From positions 124,001 to 188,000 of the forward strand of contig CAJUSW010000001.1 in NCBI GenBank assembly GCA_910589485.1: DNA of 64,000 nucleotides, in the 5' to 3' direction. Both the position numbers and the translations under genes were made by a program. The notes beneath the pieces were generated by a model. That model was not told the origin of the DNA and did no database searches. It saw nothing but the letters and a program-made list of their open reading frames with translations. This document shows, piece by piece, positions 8,057 to 17,310 of this stretch; position 1 is the stretch's first letter, and each line of letters starts with the position of its first letter. The DNA comes from an uncultured Duncaniella sp. (GTDB taxonomy: Bacteria; Bacteroidota; Bacteroidia; Bacteroidales; Muribaculaceae).

Positions 8057-9853
8057 TTACTTATTGGCACGCTTGCGCTCGAGCTCATCAAGGATGATCT
8101 TGCGCAGACGCAGGTGGTGGGGGGTCACCTCAACATACTCATCCTCCTTGATATATTCGAGAGCTTCCTCGAGTGAGAACACTACCGGCGGGATGATACG
8201 GGCCTTGTCGTCGGCACCGCTTGCACGCATGTTGGTGAGCTTCTTGGACTTGGTAACGTTCACCACGATATCATTGTCCTTGGCATTCTCGCCCACTACC
8301 TGACCGGCATACACCTCCTCCTGGGGGAAGATGAAGAATCGGCCACGATCCTGGAGCTTATCGATGGCATAGGCGTAAGCGGTCCCTGCCTCCATGGCTA
8401 TGAGCGAGCCGTTGGTGCGACGCTCTATATCGCCCTTCCAGGGCTGATACTCATGGAAACGGTGGGCCATGATAGCCTCGCCGGCCGATGCGGTGAGCAC
8501 ATTGTTGCGCAGACCTATGATGCCACGCGAAGGGATTAGGAACTCGATGTGGATGCGGTCGTTCTGAGTGGTCATGGTGATCATCTCACCCTTGCGACGT
8601 GTCACCATATCGATGATCTTGGAAGAATACTCCTCGGGGACATTGATGGTGAGCATCTCCACAGGCTCGCACTTCTTGCCGTCGATCTCCTTGATGATTA
8701 CCTGAGGCTGGCCCACCTGTAGCTCAAAGCCCTCGCGACGCATGGTCTCGATAAGCACCGAGAGATGGAGCACGCCACGGCCAAACACGGTCCAGGTGTC
8801 CTCATGGTCGGCCTTGGTGACACGGAGGGCGAGGTTACGGTCGAGTTCCTTGGTTAGACGGTCGGCAATGTGGCGCGATGTCACATACTTACCGTCCTTG
8901 CCGAAGAAGGGTGAATCATTGATGGTGAATGTCATCGACATGGTGGGCTCGTCAATGGCGATGCGGGGGAGCGGCTCGGGATTGTTTATGTCGGCTACAG
9001 TGTCGCCGATCTCGAATCCTTCGATACCTACCAGCGCACAGATGTCGCCACTCTTCACGCTCTGGACCTTCTTGCGGCCCATGCCCTCGAATGTGTGGAG
9101 CTCCTTGATGCGCTGCTTCACCACTGAACCGTCCTTCTTGCACAGGGCAATGTCCATGCCTTCGCGGAGCTCGCCACGATGCACACGGCCTATGGCTATA
9201 CGGCCAACGTAGCTGCTGAAGTCAAGCGATGTAATGAGCATCTGGGCATCTCCCTCCAGGGTCTTGGGTTCGGGAATATACTCGATGATGGCATCGAGGA
9301 CAGGGGTAATATTGTCGGTAGGGGTATTATAGTCGGTGCTCATCCATCCCTGCTTGGCCGAGCCATAGATAGTGGGGAAGTCGAGCTGATCCTCAGTGGC
9401 ATCGAGATTACACATGAGGTCAAACACCATCTCCTGCACCTCGTCGGGGCGACAGTTGGGCTTGTCCACCTTATTGATCACCACCACGGGTTTGAGACCC
9501 ATCTGGATAGCCTTCTGGAGCACGAAGCGGGTCTGTGGCATCGGACCCTCGAAAGCGTCCACGAGCAGGAGGCAACCGTCGGCCATATTGAGCACACGCT
9601 CCACCTCGCCGCCAAAGTCGGCGTGTCCCGGGGTGTCGATGATGTTGATCTTGTAATCCTTGTAATTGATCGATACGTTCTTGGACAGAATCGTTATACC
9701 ACGCTCGCGTTCGAGGTCATTATTGTCGAGTATCAGTTCGCCGGTGGTCTGATTGTCGCGGAATAGCTTGCCGGCAAGGAGCATCTTGTCAACGAGAGTG
9801 GTCTTGCCATGGTCAACGTGAGCGATGATGGCAATGTTACGAATCTTTTGCAT
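8057..9853 (-). CDS. typA: Ribosome-associated GTPase TypA/BipA
   Basis: A 598-residue translational GTPase of normal TypA length. The G domain shows AHVDHGKTT (G1), the G2 region [15 protein letters not shown] (G3) and NKVDKP (G4), followed by the EF-G-like domains II, III and V and the TypA-specific C-terminal domain with [16 protein letters not shown]. TypA binds the 70S ribosome at the EF-G site and helps ribosome assembly and stress or cold adaptation. The gene stands alone on the minus strand, with a -7 box 23 nt before the start. Confidence 0.97.
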   Translation of the reverse strand: MQKIRNIAIIAHVDHGKTTLVDKMLLAGKLFRDNQTTGELILDNNDLERERGITILSKNVSINYKDYKINIIDTPGHADFGGEVERVLNMADGCLLLVDAFEGPMPQTRFVLQKAIQMGLKPVVVINKVDKPNCRPDEVQEMVFDLMCNLDATEDQLDFPTIYGSAKQGWMSTDYNTPTDNITPVLDAIIEYIPEPKTLEGDAQMLITSLDFSSYVGRIAIGRVHRGELREGMDIALCKKDGSVVKQRIKELHTFEGMGRKKVQSVKSGDICALVGIEGFEIGDTVADINNPEPLPRIAIDEPTMSMTFTINDSPFFGKDGKYVTSRHIADRLTKELDRNLALRVTKADHEDTWTVFGRGVLHLSVLIETMRREGFELQVGQPQVIIKEIDGKKCEPVEMLTINVPEEYSSKIIDMVTRRKGEMITMTTQNDRIHIEFLIPSRGIIGLRNNVLTASAGEAIMAHRFHEYQPWKGDIERRTNGSLIAMEAGTAYAYAIDKLQDRGRFFIFPQEEVYAGQVVGENAKDNDIVVNVTKSKKLTNMRASGADDKARIIPPVVFSLEEALEYIKEDEYVEVTPHHLRLRKIILDELERKRANK

Positions 9854-9876
9854 CTTTCTCTAAAAAATTTTGGGTG

Positions 9877-9884
9877 CAAAGTTA
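9877..9884 (-). promoter_or_regulatory. -7 promoter box of typA
   Basis: TAACTTTG on the minus strand, 23 nt before the typA ATG. Confidence 0.55.
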
Positions 9885-9962
9885 CGATTTTTATTCAACT
9901 TACGCAACTCTAAATCGCAATACGTGTTGATATACACTGATAAGAGTGCATCTGAATCATAT

Positions 9963-11924
9963 TTAATACATCTCGTAGTCGATGGACAGTACCTGAAACT
10001 CGGTGCGGCGATTGATCTGGTCGGCTATCTCCCGGTCCTCGTCGGTGAGAGTGAGGATATACGCCTCGTCGAGCACCTGCCCTACCGGGAACTGGGGAAA
10101 TTCGCGCGCCACACGCTTAGTCACCGTTTTGGGACGCGACTCGCCATATCCACGGGCCTGGAGGCGATCGGGCGCTATGCCTGCAGCGATCAGATAATCG
10201 ACCACGCTCTTGGCACGACGCTGTGACAATGCTATGTTATACTCCTCGGTGCCTTTGCGGTCGGTGTGCGAGGCCATCTCTATGGTTATGTTGGGATTGT
10301 CGCGAAGCATGGCCACGAGTCCGTCGAGAGCCTCACGGGATTCGGGCCTAAGGGTGGCCTTGTCGAAATCATAGAAAATATTGTCCAGGATGTTGGGTTT
10401 GGTTATTGATGCGAGCATGAAATCTATGCCATACTCGGCATCCTCCTCGGCGGTATCGGAGGTAAATTCCTGCCGGGCGTTGAGATACCCCTTGGCCCCT
10501 GCCATCATCACATAGCTCACACCACGTTCAAGCGGGAACGAGAACGAACCGTCGGGCTTGGCATAGGTCTTCTGATTGGACCCGTCATTCCCCACAATAC
10601 GTATCACAGCTCCAGGCACCGGCTCCTCATCCTTGTCGAGCACCCATCCCGATATAAGGATACGCAGGTCGGGAAGCTCGAAGGAATATATATGGTCATA
10701 TCCACGCGCATCGCTACGGTTGGAACTGAAAAAACCGGCTTCACGCCCCGGGGTGGCGTATGTGATGCCGAAATCATCCCCTTCGGAGTTAAGCGGAGCG
10801 CCCATATTCTCCACCATCCATCCGCCCGACGGAGTGAGTGTGGCACGGAACAGGTCGAGGCCACCTAAGCCGGGATGGCCGTCGGATGCAAATATCAGCA
10901 CTGAATCCGTGAGCATGTAAGGGAACATCTCATCGCCCGGGGTGTTGATGGCTTCGCCGAGATTCTCGAGGCTTCCGGCACGGTCAATGAGACTGATGCG
11001 CCACAGATCCTTCCCTCCATATCCGGGCATATCGGAGGTGAAATACAGCCATTCGCCCGAGGGGGAGACCGCCGGATGTCCGTAGGACGACAGCGTGTCG
11101 GCCGTGATCTCAAGCTTTACAGGTGCACTCCATTGGGCGTCACTGCGCCGCGAGGTCCATATCTCGGTCCCCGAATCGGCCGACGGCTTCCTCACGGCAC
11201 GGGTAAGATACATCGTGGAGCCGTCGGGCGAGAATGAGCATATCCCCTCGTCCCACTCAGTGTTCAGTTCACCGTCCACAGGCTCGGGACGTTGCCATGC
11301 GCCATGCTCATTACGGCGCACCATCCATATGTCACACCGCTTCATGCCGGTGATCTCGCTACGTGACGCCCCGCTCTTAACCTTCTCGTTGGTAGTAGTA
11401 TAGTAGAGCACATCACCGTTATACATGGGCGAGAAATCACTCCGGCGGGTGTTGAACTGCTTGGCCTCACGCACCACATATCGCGACCGGGCCTTTTTCA
11501 TCTCCATCGCCTTGCGTGCTCCGGCAAGTTGCCTCAATGCATCGCGGTCGGCAGGATTCATGGCGAGATACCGTTCATAAGTCGCCACGGCCTTGGCATA
11601 CTCACCTGTGGAATGTTGTGAGCGGGCAAGCCCGAGCAATACAGATGCGCTGTCGGGGTACCCGTAGCGCAACGCATTCTGATAAGCGGTCGCAGCCCTT
11701 GCGTCCTGGCCGAGCATGCTGTGGCACCGGGCAAGTTTATAAGCTACCTCGCCCCTCTCGGATCGGCGGGTGCGCGGGCTCAGTTTGTTGTAAATCTTGC
11801 GGTAGGTGCGCGACGCATCGTAATATTCTCCACGTGCGAGTTGGCCGTCGGCCACCTCCATCTTCGAGGCCGAGCATGCCGACAATATTACCGAGACTAC
11901 AATGAGGATTACGATGCGCGACAT
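9963..11924 (-). CDS. TPR / PD40 propeller / CRD / OmpA lipoprotein (PorE-like layout)
   Basis: A 653-residue lipoprotein: signal peptide with lipobox LSAC (Cys17). Domains in order are TPR repeats (about 20-130, including GEYYDASRTYRKIYNKL), a PD40/WD40-like beta-propeller (about 150-420, with repeated FSPDGSTMYLTR and VSPSGEWLYFTS strands), a carboxypeptidase-regulatory-like domain (about 425-500) and a C-terminal OmpA peptidoglycan-binding domain (about 520-645, ending in the conserved NRRTEF). This order matches PorE of the type IX secretion apparatus, but the same layout occurs in many Bacteroidetes without proven T9SS function and no other T9SS gene is in the window. The likely place is the periplasmic face of the outer membrane. 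Confidence 0.88.
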   Translation of the reverse strand: MSRIVILIVVSVILSACSASKMEVADGQLARGEYYDASRTYRKIYNKLSPRTRRSERGEVAYKLARCHSMLGQDARAATAYQNALRYGYPDSASVLLGLARSQHSTGEYAKAVATYERYLAMNPADRDALRQLAGARKAMEMKKARSRYVVREAKQFNTRRSDFSPMYNGDVLYYTTTNEKVKSGASRSEITGMKRCDIWMVRRNEHGAWQRPEPVDGELNTEWDEGICSFSPDGSTMYLTRAVRKPSADSGTEIWTSRRSDAQWSAPVKLEITADTLSSYGHPAVSPSGEWLYFTSDMPGYGGKDLWRISLIDRAGSLENLGEAINTPGDEMFPYMLTDSVLIFASDGHPGLGGLDLFRATLTPSGGWMVENMGAPLNSEGDDFGITYATPGREAGFFSSNRSDARGYDHIYSFELPDLRILISGWVLDKDEEPVPGAVIRIVGNDGSNQKTYAKPDGSFSFPLERGVSYVMMAGAKGYLNARQEFTSDTAEEDAEYGIDFMLASITKPNILDNIFYDFDKATLRPESREALDGLVAMLRDNPNITIEMASHTDRKGTEEYNIALSQRRAKSVVDYLIAAGIAPDRLQARGYGESRPKTVTKRVAREFPQFPVGQVLDEAYILTLTDEDREIADQINRRTEFQVLSIDYEMY

Positions 11925-11957
11925 TTCTGCAGTGACTTTTAGAGGATGGAGATATGA

Positions 11958-12878
11958 TTATTCAAGATCGATGCGCAACCCCTCGTTGGCGAGCACAGTG
12001 GACGGAAACACAGCCACAGCCTCCTCAAGGAGTGGTTGCTCCCCCTGCACATACCGCTTGGAGAAATGCCCGATGATCAGGCGCGAGGCTCCGGCATCGC
12101 GGGCAGTGACAGCCGCCTGCAACGACGTGGAATGTCCGCGCTCACGGGCAGTGGCCTCGAGCGAGGAATGGTAAGTAGCCTCATGATATATCGTGTCGAC
12201 TCCGGCCACATCACGCGCCACACGCTTGTCATACATCGTGTCGCTGCAGTAAGCGTAGCTCACACTCGGATCGGCGGGAGTGGTGAGACGGTCGTTAGGC
12301 ACCACCGTCCCGTCGGGCTTCACATAGTCGGCACCGTTCTTTATAGCCTGCAGTTGTGACACGGGGATGCCGAGAAACTTCACCATGTCGCCTCTCAGAT
12401 GCCGGGCCTTAGGCTTCTCCCTGAATATGAATCCTGTGCACGGTATGCGGTGATACAGAGGGAATGTCTCGACCGTGAGACCCGAATCCTCGTATATCAC
12501 ACGCCTCTCGCCCGGCTCTATTATATCATATATGATCTCAAACGAGCTCTGGCGGTTGAAAAAATCCATCCACGATTTAAGCAGTTCGGCACCCTCCTTG
12601 AATATATGGATAGTGACAGTGCCCTGCACGTCGTGAAGCGACATGGTGGAGAGCAGACCCGGAAGCCCGAACACATGGTCGCCATGAAGATGAGAGATGA
12701 ATATGTGGCCAAGACGCGAGAATTTCAGCCCCATGCGCCGGAACCACGACTGTGCTCCCTCACCGCAATCGATCATGAAGAGCTTGTCGCGGAAATCCAC
12801 CACCTGGCACGAAGGCTGGTGACGGGCCGACGGGGTGGCGGAACCACAGCCTAATATGTTGACCTGAAATTTTGCCAT
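11958..12878 (-). CDS. rnz: Ribonuclease Z
   Basis: A 306-residue metallo-beta-lactamase-fold endonuclease that removes 3' trailers from tRNA precursors. The zinc motif HLHGDH is at residues 63-68; downstream metal ligands are in the YCSDTMYD, YHEATY and RLIIGHFSKRY segments. The length is that of the short bacterial homodimeric form. I place the start at ATG 12878: extending upstream would use a TTG that lies inside the -7 promoter box. No tRNA gene is seen in the window. It is divergent from an acyl-CoA synthetase gene. Confidence 0.95.
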   Translation of the reverse strand: MAKFQVNILGCGSATPSARHQPSCQVVDFRDKLFMIDCGEGAQSWFRRMGLKFSRLGHIFISHLHGDHVFGLPGLLSTMSLHDVQGTVTIHIFKEGAELLKSWMDFFNRQSSFEIIYDIIEPGERRVIYEDSGLTVETFPLYHRIPCTGFIFREKPKARHLRGDMVKFLGIPVSQLQAIKNGADYVKPDGTVVPNDRLTTPADPSVSYAYCSDTMYDKRVARDVAGVDTIYHEATYHSSLEATARERGHSTSLQAAVTARDAGASRLIIGHFSKRYVQGEQPLLEEAVAVFPSTVLANEGLRIDLE

Positions 12879-12884
12879 ATTTTG

Positions 12885-12892
12885 CAAAGTTA
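12885..12892 (-). promoter_or_regulatory. -7 promoter box overlapping the rnz start region
   Basis: TAACTTTG on the minus strand, 6 nt before the rnz ATG, implying a leader of only a few nucleotides. Confidence 0.6.
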
Positions 12893-12998
12893 CTCAAAAT
12901 CCTCCGAAACAAGGACTTCAAGCCCGCGAAATTTCACATCAGCAATACATTTGCGCATAAAATGGAGGCTCCCGCAAGGTTATCCGAGGATTTTTCGC

Positions 12999-13006
12999 TA
13001 CTTTTG
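12999..13006 (+). promoter_or_regulatory. -7 promoter box of the acyl-CoA synthetase gene
   Basis: TACTTTTG matches TAnnTTTG and lies 52 nt before the ATG at 13059. Confidence 0.5.
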
Positions 13007-13058
13007 CAATCTCAACTCAACGATTATAAACCACACCTCACCCCATACGCTATATTTT

Positions 13059-14714
13059 ATGGAAGCCCGCGAAAGCCTCAACGAATATTTCAGAGACTCG
13101 ATACGAAACAACTGGGACCGTCCTGCGCTGACCGATCTCGGCTCCACTACAATGTCATATAAAGATGTGGCCCGCAAGATTGCCAAGCTACATATATTAT
13201 ACCGTGAGACAGGGATCAAGCCCGGCGACAAGGTGGCTCTGTGCGGAAAGAACTCATCCCACTGGTGCGTGGCATTCATAGCCACCCTCACCTACGGAGC
13301 TGTGATAGTGCCGATCCTTGCCGACTTCAAGCCCGACAATATCCAGCATCTGATCAACCATTCCGATGCCAAGCTCGCCATTGTGGACGAGCATGTGTGG
13401 GAAGCCCTCAACCCCGACGGCATGACCCAGATCATGGGAGCATTGAGCACCCGCGATTTCTCCCTGCTTCACTCCAACGACGAGACTCTCACTCATACAC
13501 GCGCCCATCTCAACGAACTGTTCGGCCACAAGTACCCCGACCGTTTCACCCCCGATGATATTGAATACTATCATGAGGACCGCGAAGAGCTGTGTCTCAT
13601 ATCCTACACCTCGGGATCTACGGGCTTTTCCAAGGGCGTGATGCTCCCCTACCGTTCCCTGTGGTCCAATGTGGAGTTCTGTTTCCGACTGATCAAAGCC
13701 AACCCCGGCGACGGAGTGGTGTGCATGCTTCCGCTCGCCCATATGTATGGCCTCACCATCGACATGCTCCGCCCGTTCATAGCCGGCTGTCATATCAACA
13801 TCCTCACCCGCACCCCATCGCCCCGCGTGCTCATGGAGGCATTTGCCCAGGTTAAGCCACGCTACATAGTGATGGTGCCGCTGATCCTCGAGAAGATCAT
13901 CCGCACCCGAGTGTTCCCCATGCTCGAGAAACCTCTGATGAAGCTCATGCTCATGGTGCCGTTTGTCGACGACCGTCTGCTCTCACGCATTCTCGAGCGC
14001 CTCAAGGAAACATTCGGTGGCAACCTTGAAGAGATAATTATAGGCGGAGCAGCCCTCAACAAGGACGTGGAGCGCTTCCTGCGCCGTTGCGGATTCCCCT
14101 ACACAGTGGGCTACGGCATGACCGAGACAGGCCCGCTGATCTCCTACTCCCCCAATTATGACAACCGCATGGCATCATGCGGCCGCATCGTTGACCGCGT
14201 GGAAGCCAAGATAGCATCACCCAATCCCGCTTCGGTTCCCGGAATACTTTTTGTGCGAGGCGACAACAACATGCTCGGCTATTACAAGAATCCCGAGGCT
14301 ACAGCCGAGGCTGTCGATGAGGACGGCTGGCTGTGCACAGGCGACATATGCAACCTCGACGACGAGGGATTCCTCTACATACGTGGACGTGACAAGAACA
14401 TGATACTCGGACCTTCGGGACAAAACATCTACCCCGAGGAGATAGAGGACAAGCTCAACAACCTCCCCTACGTATCCGAATCACTCATCATCGACTCAGG
14501 GGCAGGCCGACTCATCGCCCTGATATACCCCGACCTTGAAAGCGCCCAGACCCAGGGATACTCCCACACCGATATCGAGCGTGTGATGGACGAGAATATC
14601 CGTACACTCAACTCGTCACTTCCCGGCTATTCGCAGGTACAATCATTCCGCATCCAGCAGGAAGAATTCGAGAAGACCCCCAAGCGTTCCATCAAACGAT
14701 ACCTGTATAAATAA
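13059..14714 (+). CDS. Long-chain acyl-CoA synthetase (AMP-binding)
   Basis: A 551-residue ANL-superfamily enzyme that activates a carboxylic acid with ATP to an acyl-adenylate and transfers it to CoA. The adenylate-forming motif SYTSGSTGFSKG lies at about residues 181-192; YGMTETGP (A5), TGDICNLDDEGF with RGRDKNMI (A7/A8) and the C-terminal catalytic Lys region TPKRSIKRYLYK complete the set. I chose ATG 13059 (MEARESLNEYF) because the upstream in-frame residues are non-conserved and cross the promoter. Substrate specificity for long-chain fatty acids is inferred from family similarity. It stands alone, followed by an inverted repeat. Confidence 0.9.
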   Translation: MEARESLNEYFRDSIRNNWDRPALTDLGSTTMSYKDVARKIAKLHILYRETGIKPGDKVALCGKNSSHWCVAFIATLTYGAVIVPILADFKPDNIQHLINHSDAKLAIVDEHVWEALNPDGMTQIMGALSTRDFSLLHSNDETLTHTRAHLNELFGHKYPDRFTPDDIEYYHEDREELCLISYTSGSTGFSKGVMLPYRSLWSNVEFCFRLIKANPGDGVVCMLPLAHMYGLTIDMLRPFIAGCHINILTRTPSPRVLMEAFAQVKPRYIVMVPLILEKIIRTRVFPMLEKPLMKLMLMVPFVDDRLLSRILERLKETFGGNLEEIIIGGAALNKDVERFLRRCGFPYTVGYGMTETGPLISYSPNYDNRMASCGRIVDRVEAKIASPNPASVPGILFVRGDNNMLGYYKNPEATAEAVDEDGWLCTGDICNLDDEGFLYIRGRDKNMILGPSGQNIYPEEIEDKLNNLPYVSESLIIDSGAGRLIALIYPDLESAQTQGYSHTDIERVMDENIRTLNSSLPGYSQVQSFRIQQEEFEKTPKRSIKRYLYK

Positions 14715-14719
14715 AAGTA

Positions 14720-14785
14720 TAGATTCGTTAATCTATGATCACATGGCCGTTGCGCTTTTCCATGATGGAGACGCAACGGCCATGT
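14720..14785. terminator. Hairpins downstream of the acyl-CoA synthetase gene
   Basis: A small hairpin (TAGATT-CGTT-AATCTA, 14720-14735) is followed by a perfect 14-bp inverted repeat: ACATGGCCGTTGCG at 14741-14754 against its complement at 14772-14785, loop 17 nt. There is no strong T-run, so termination is likely but not certain. Confidence 0.6.
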
Positions 14786-14790
14786 GGCAT

Positions 14791-14979
14791 ATAAGTAAGT
14801 CTTAAAAATTAACCGCTATATGTAAGCTCTAAAGAGCTTGCCCAATAAACCTTGTTCTTTTTGGCTATTTTGGTTTTGTCACTCAGTCGCATAGCTCGCT
14901 ATGCTCCTTCATTCCGCAGCCAAAATACCACAAAAATAACTGCGATTTATATGTGCATTAATTTTTACGACTTACTTAT
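14791..14979. repeat. Palindromic repeat element of about 190 bp
   Basis: The gap between the acyl-CoA synthetase and glutaminase genes holds an element bounded by near-perfect 22-bp terminal inverted repeats: 14791-14812 (beginning ATAAGTAAGTC) and 14958-14979, one mismatch. Inside, a second inverted repeat is centred on GCATAGC-TC-GCTATGC, flanked by TATTTTGG and CCAAAATA. There is no reading frame inside. The structure resembles a MITE or REP-type intergenic repeat. It has no transposase and no second full copy in this window. Confidence 0.65.
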
Positions 14980-15020
14980 GAGGTTGTGAAAAAAAATCTT
15001 GACGGGTACCGGGGGATCGA

Positions 15021-15935
15021 TCAGAATATCGATTCGTGGGTATAGGTGGTGAGCAGCTCGAGAGCCTTCATACCCATCACGGAATTACCCTTGACATTGA
15101 GGCGCGGGCTCCATGTGGCCACGGCATAACGGCCCGGATACACGGCACCTATGCCTCCACCCACACCGCTCTTGCCGGGAAGCCCCACGAGATAGGAATA
15201 CTCGCCGGCATCGTTGTAGAATCCGCAGGTCTGCATTATGGCATTTATGCGCTTCACTTGGGAATAAGTGAGATTCACGTTGCCAAACGAGAACTTCTTG
15301 TCCCTGTCGGCAAACGGGAGGAAAGCCCTCGACAGCTGACGGCAGTTCATCTCCACCGAGCATTGCAGGAAATAGAATCTCAGCACCTCCTCGATATCAT
15401 TGTTGAGATTGCCATAATATTTCAGCATATTGGCGATGGCGGCATTCACGTATCCCTTCTCGCGCTCGGAATAAGCCACCCGACGGTCATAATCCACGGA
15501 AGGATCGTTGGCTATCTGCCTGATAAATTCGATATACTGCTCCTGGGGACGGTCGAGACGCGACAACAGCACATCGGCCACAACTATGGCTCCGGCATTG
15601 ATGAAAGGATTGCGCGGAACGCCGTGATCGAGTTCGAGCTGAACGAGAGAATTGAAAGCTGAGCCTGACGGTTCCTTCCCCACACGTTCCCACAGGTCCT
15701 CCCCCATGATCGAGAGTGCCATTGAAAGCGAGAACACCTTGGTGATACTCTGGATTGAGAATCTCTCCTCCACATCGCCCCACTCTATCTGGTCCCCCTT
15801 GGTCGAGGTGATGCACATACCGAAACGGTCGGGGTTGACCTCGGCCAAGGCAGGTATGTAGTCGGCCTGACGCCCCTCGTTCCGCAGGGGCTCTATCTCG
15901 GCCGCAATTTCCGCTAATATACGGTTGTAGTCCAT
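15021..15935 (-). CDS. glsA: Glutaminase A
   Basis: A serine-dependent beta-lactamase-fold glutaminase of 304 residues, the normal bacterial length, hydrolysing L-glutamine to glutamate and ammonia in the cytoplasm. The SxxK catalytic pair is Ser63-Ile-Thr-Lys66; further conserved segments are NPFINAGAI, the Tyr of VDYDRRVAYSE, and the C-terminal GKSGVGGGI and PGRYAVATWSP. In many bacteria glutaminase takes part in acid resistance or nitrogen supply. It is divergent from serB, with separate -7 boxes for each in the 147-nt gap. Confidence 0.96.
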   Translation of the reverse strand: MDYNRILAEIAAEIEPLRNEGRQADYIPALAEVNPDRFGMCITSTKGDQIEWGDVEERFSIQSITKVFSLSMALSIMGEDLWERVGKEPSGSAFNSLVQLELDHGVPRNPFINAGAIVVADVLLSRLDRPQEQYIEFIRQIANDPSVDYDRRVAYSEREKGYVNAAIANMLKYYGNLNNDIEEVLRFYFLQCSVEMNCRQLSRAFLPFADRDKKFSFGNVNLTYSQVKRINAIMQTCGFYNDAGEYSYLVGLPGKSGVGGGIGAVYPGRYAVATWSPRLNVKGNSVMGMKALELLTTYTHESIF

Positions 15936-15979
15936 GGTTATTTGTCCTGAGATTGGATGATTGGTATAGATTTGGGGTG

Positions 15980-16017
15980 CAAATGTACAAAAAAGAGCGG
16001 GATTTTAATTATCTTTG
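15980..16017. promoter_or_regulatory. Divergent promoters of glsA and serB
   Basis: Minus-strand TACATTTG at 15987-15980 faces glsA (45 nt to its start). Plus-strand TATCTTTG at 16010-16017 faces serB, leaving a leader of about 60 nt. That leader contains a hairpin with arms 16031-16040 and 16043-16052 (one G-T pair, two-base loop). Confidence 0.55.
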
Positions 16018-16082
16018 TGCATTAATCTACTCATGACATGCACATGTCGTGATATACACATGCTTATCCCCGAGTTTCTGAT

Positions 16083-17306
16083 ATGGAAAAATCACAGCTT
16101 GAACTTATTCTGATAAATATATCGGGGCAGGACCATCCGGGAGTCACCTCGGCACTGTCGGAAATCCTCGCTAAGTACGATGCCGGAATACTCGACATCG
16201 GCCAGGCCGATATCCACCACACCCTGTCGCTGGGCATACTCATCCGCACTACAGCCGACGTTTCGGGCAACATCATGAAGGAACTGCTGTTCAAGGCTTC
16301 CGAGCTTAACGTCAACATACGCTTCACCCCGGTAAGCATACAGGAGTATGAGGAATGGGTGGGCCGCCAGGGCAAGAACCGCTGGATCATCACTCTCCTG
16401 GGCCGAAGGCTCACAGCTCGCCAGATAGCCAACGTGACCACCGTGCTCGCCGAACAGGGAATGAATATCGATGCCATACAGCGTCTCACCGGCCGTATGC
16501 CTCTCGGCGACGAGGAACAGCCCAAGTCAAAGTCGTGCGTGGAAATGTCGGTGCGCGGTACACCCAAGGATGTACATGCCATGCAGGAACAGTTCATGAA
16601 GCTGTCGCAGGAGGATGAATTTGACATATCCATGCAGGAGGACACGCTGTATCGCCGTTGCCGACGGTTGATATGCTTCGATATGGACTCCACGCTTATA
16701 GAGACCGAGGTCATCGACGAGCTCGCCATGCGGGCCGGAGTCGGCGACAAGGTAAAGGCCATCACCGAGCGTGCCATGCGCGGTGAGATCGATTTCTGCG
16801 AGAGCTTCCGCGAACGTGTGGCCCTTCTCGAGGGACTCGATGAGAGCGTGATGCGCGAAATAGCCGAGAACCTGCCCGTGACCGAGGGGGTGGAACGAAT
16901 GATGCAGGTGCTGAAACGCGCCGGATACAAGACCGCTATCCTTTCGGGCGGATTCACCTACTTCGGCAACTATCTGAAACAGAAATACGGGTTTGATTAC
17001 GTGTATGCCAACGAGCTTGAGATCGTGGACGGCAAACTCACCGGCCGACATCTCGGTGACATCGTTGACGGCCGTCGCAAGGCCGAGCTACTCAGGCTGA
17101 TCGCCCAGGTGGAGAATGTCAACATAGCCCAGACCATAGCCGTGGGCGACGGAGCCAACGACCTGCCCATGCTCTCGACAGCCGGACTCGGAATAGCATT
17201 CCATGCCAAGCCAAAAGTCAAAGCCAATGCCGAGCAGTCAATATCGACCATAGGTCTCGACGGCGTGCTGTATTTCCTCGGATTCAAGGACTCGTTTATC
17301 AACTGA
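16083..17306 (+). CDS. serB: Phosphoserine phosphatase with N-terminal ACT domains
   Basis: A 407-residue protein catalysing the last step of serine synthesis, phosphoserine to serine. Two ACT-type regulatory domains occupy about residues 1-190 (first: ISGQDHPGVTSALSEIL; second around WIITLLGRRLTARQIANV), which usually sense amino acids. The HAD phosphatase domain follows: motif I FDMDST with Asp200 and Asp202, Ser of LSGGF, Lys of GRRKAE and the GDGANDLPML metal motif. The double-ACT form is common in Bacteroidetes. The stop is 4 nt before the receiver/ATP-grasp gene, so the two are very likely one operon. Confidence 0.95.
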   Translation: MEKSQLELILINISGQDHPGVTSALSEILAKYDAGILDIGQADIHHTLSLGILIRTTADVSGNIMKELLFKASELNVNIRFTPVSIQEYEEWVGRQGKNRWIITLLGRRLTARQIANVTTVLAEQGMNIDAIQRLTGRMPLGDEEQPKSKSCVEMSVRGTPKDVHAMQEQFMKLSQEDEFDISMQEDTLYRRCRRLICFDMDSTLIETEVIDELAMRAGVGDKVKAITERAMRGEIDFCESFRERVALLEGLDESVMREIAENLPVTEGVERMMQVLKRAGYKTAILSGGFTYFGNYLKQKYGFDYVYANELEIVDGKLTGRHLGDIVDGRRKAELLRLIAQVENVNIAQTIAVGDGANDLPMLSTAGLGIAFHAKPKVKANAEQSISTIGLDGVLYFLGFKDSFIN

Positions 17307-17310
17307 CATT

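Noticed and set aside
9963..11924. Proof of a type IX secretion locus
   Set aside because: The PorE-like domain order alone is not specific and no other Por/Gld gene is in the window.
16064..16957. A 297-codon frame antisense to serB
   Set aside because: Ser/Met/Arg-rich shadow of serB, which has complete ACT and HAD motifs.
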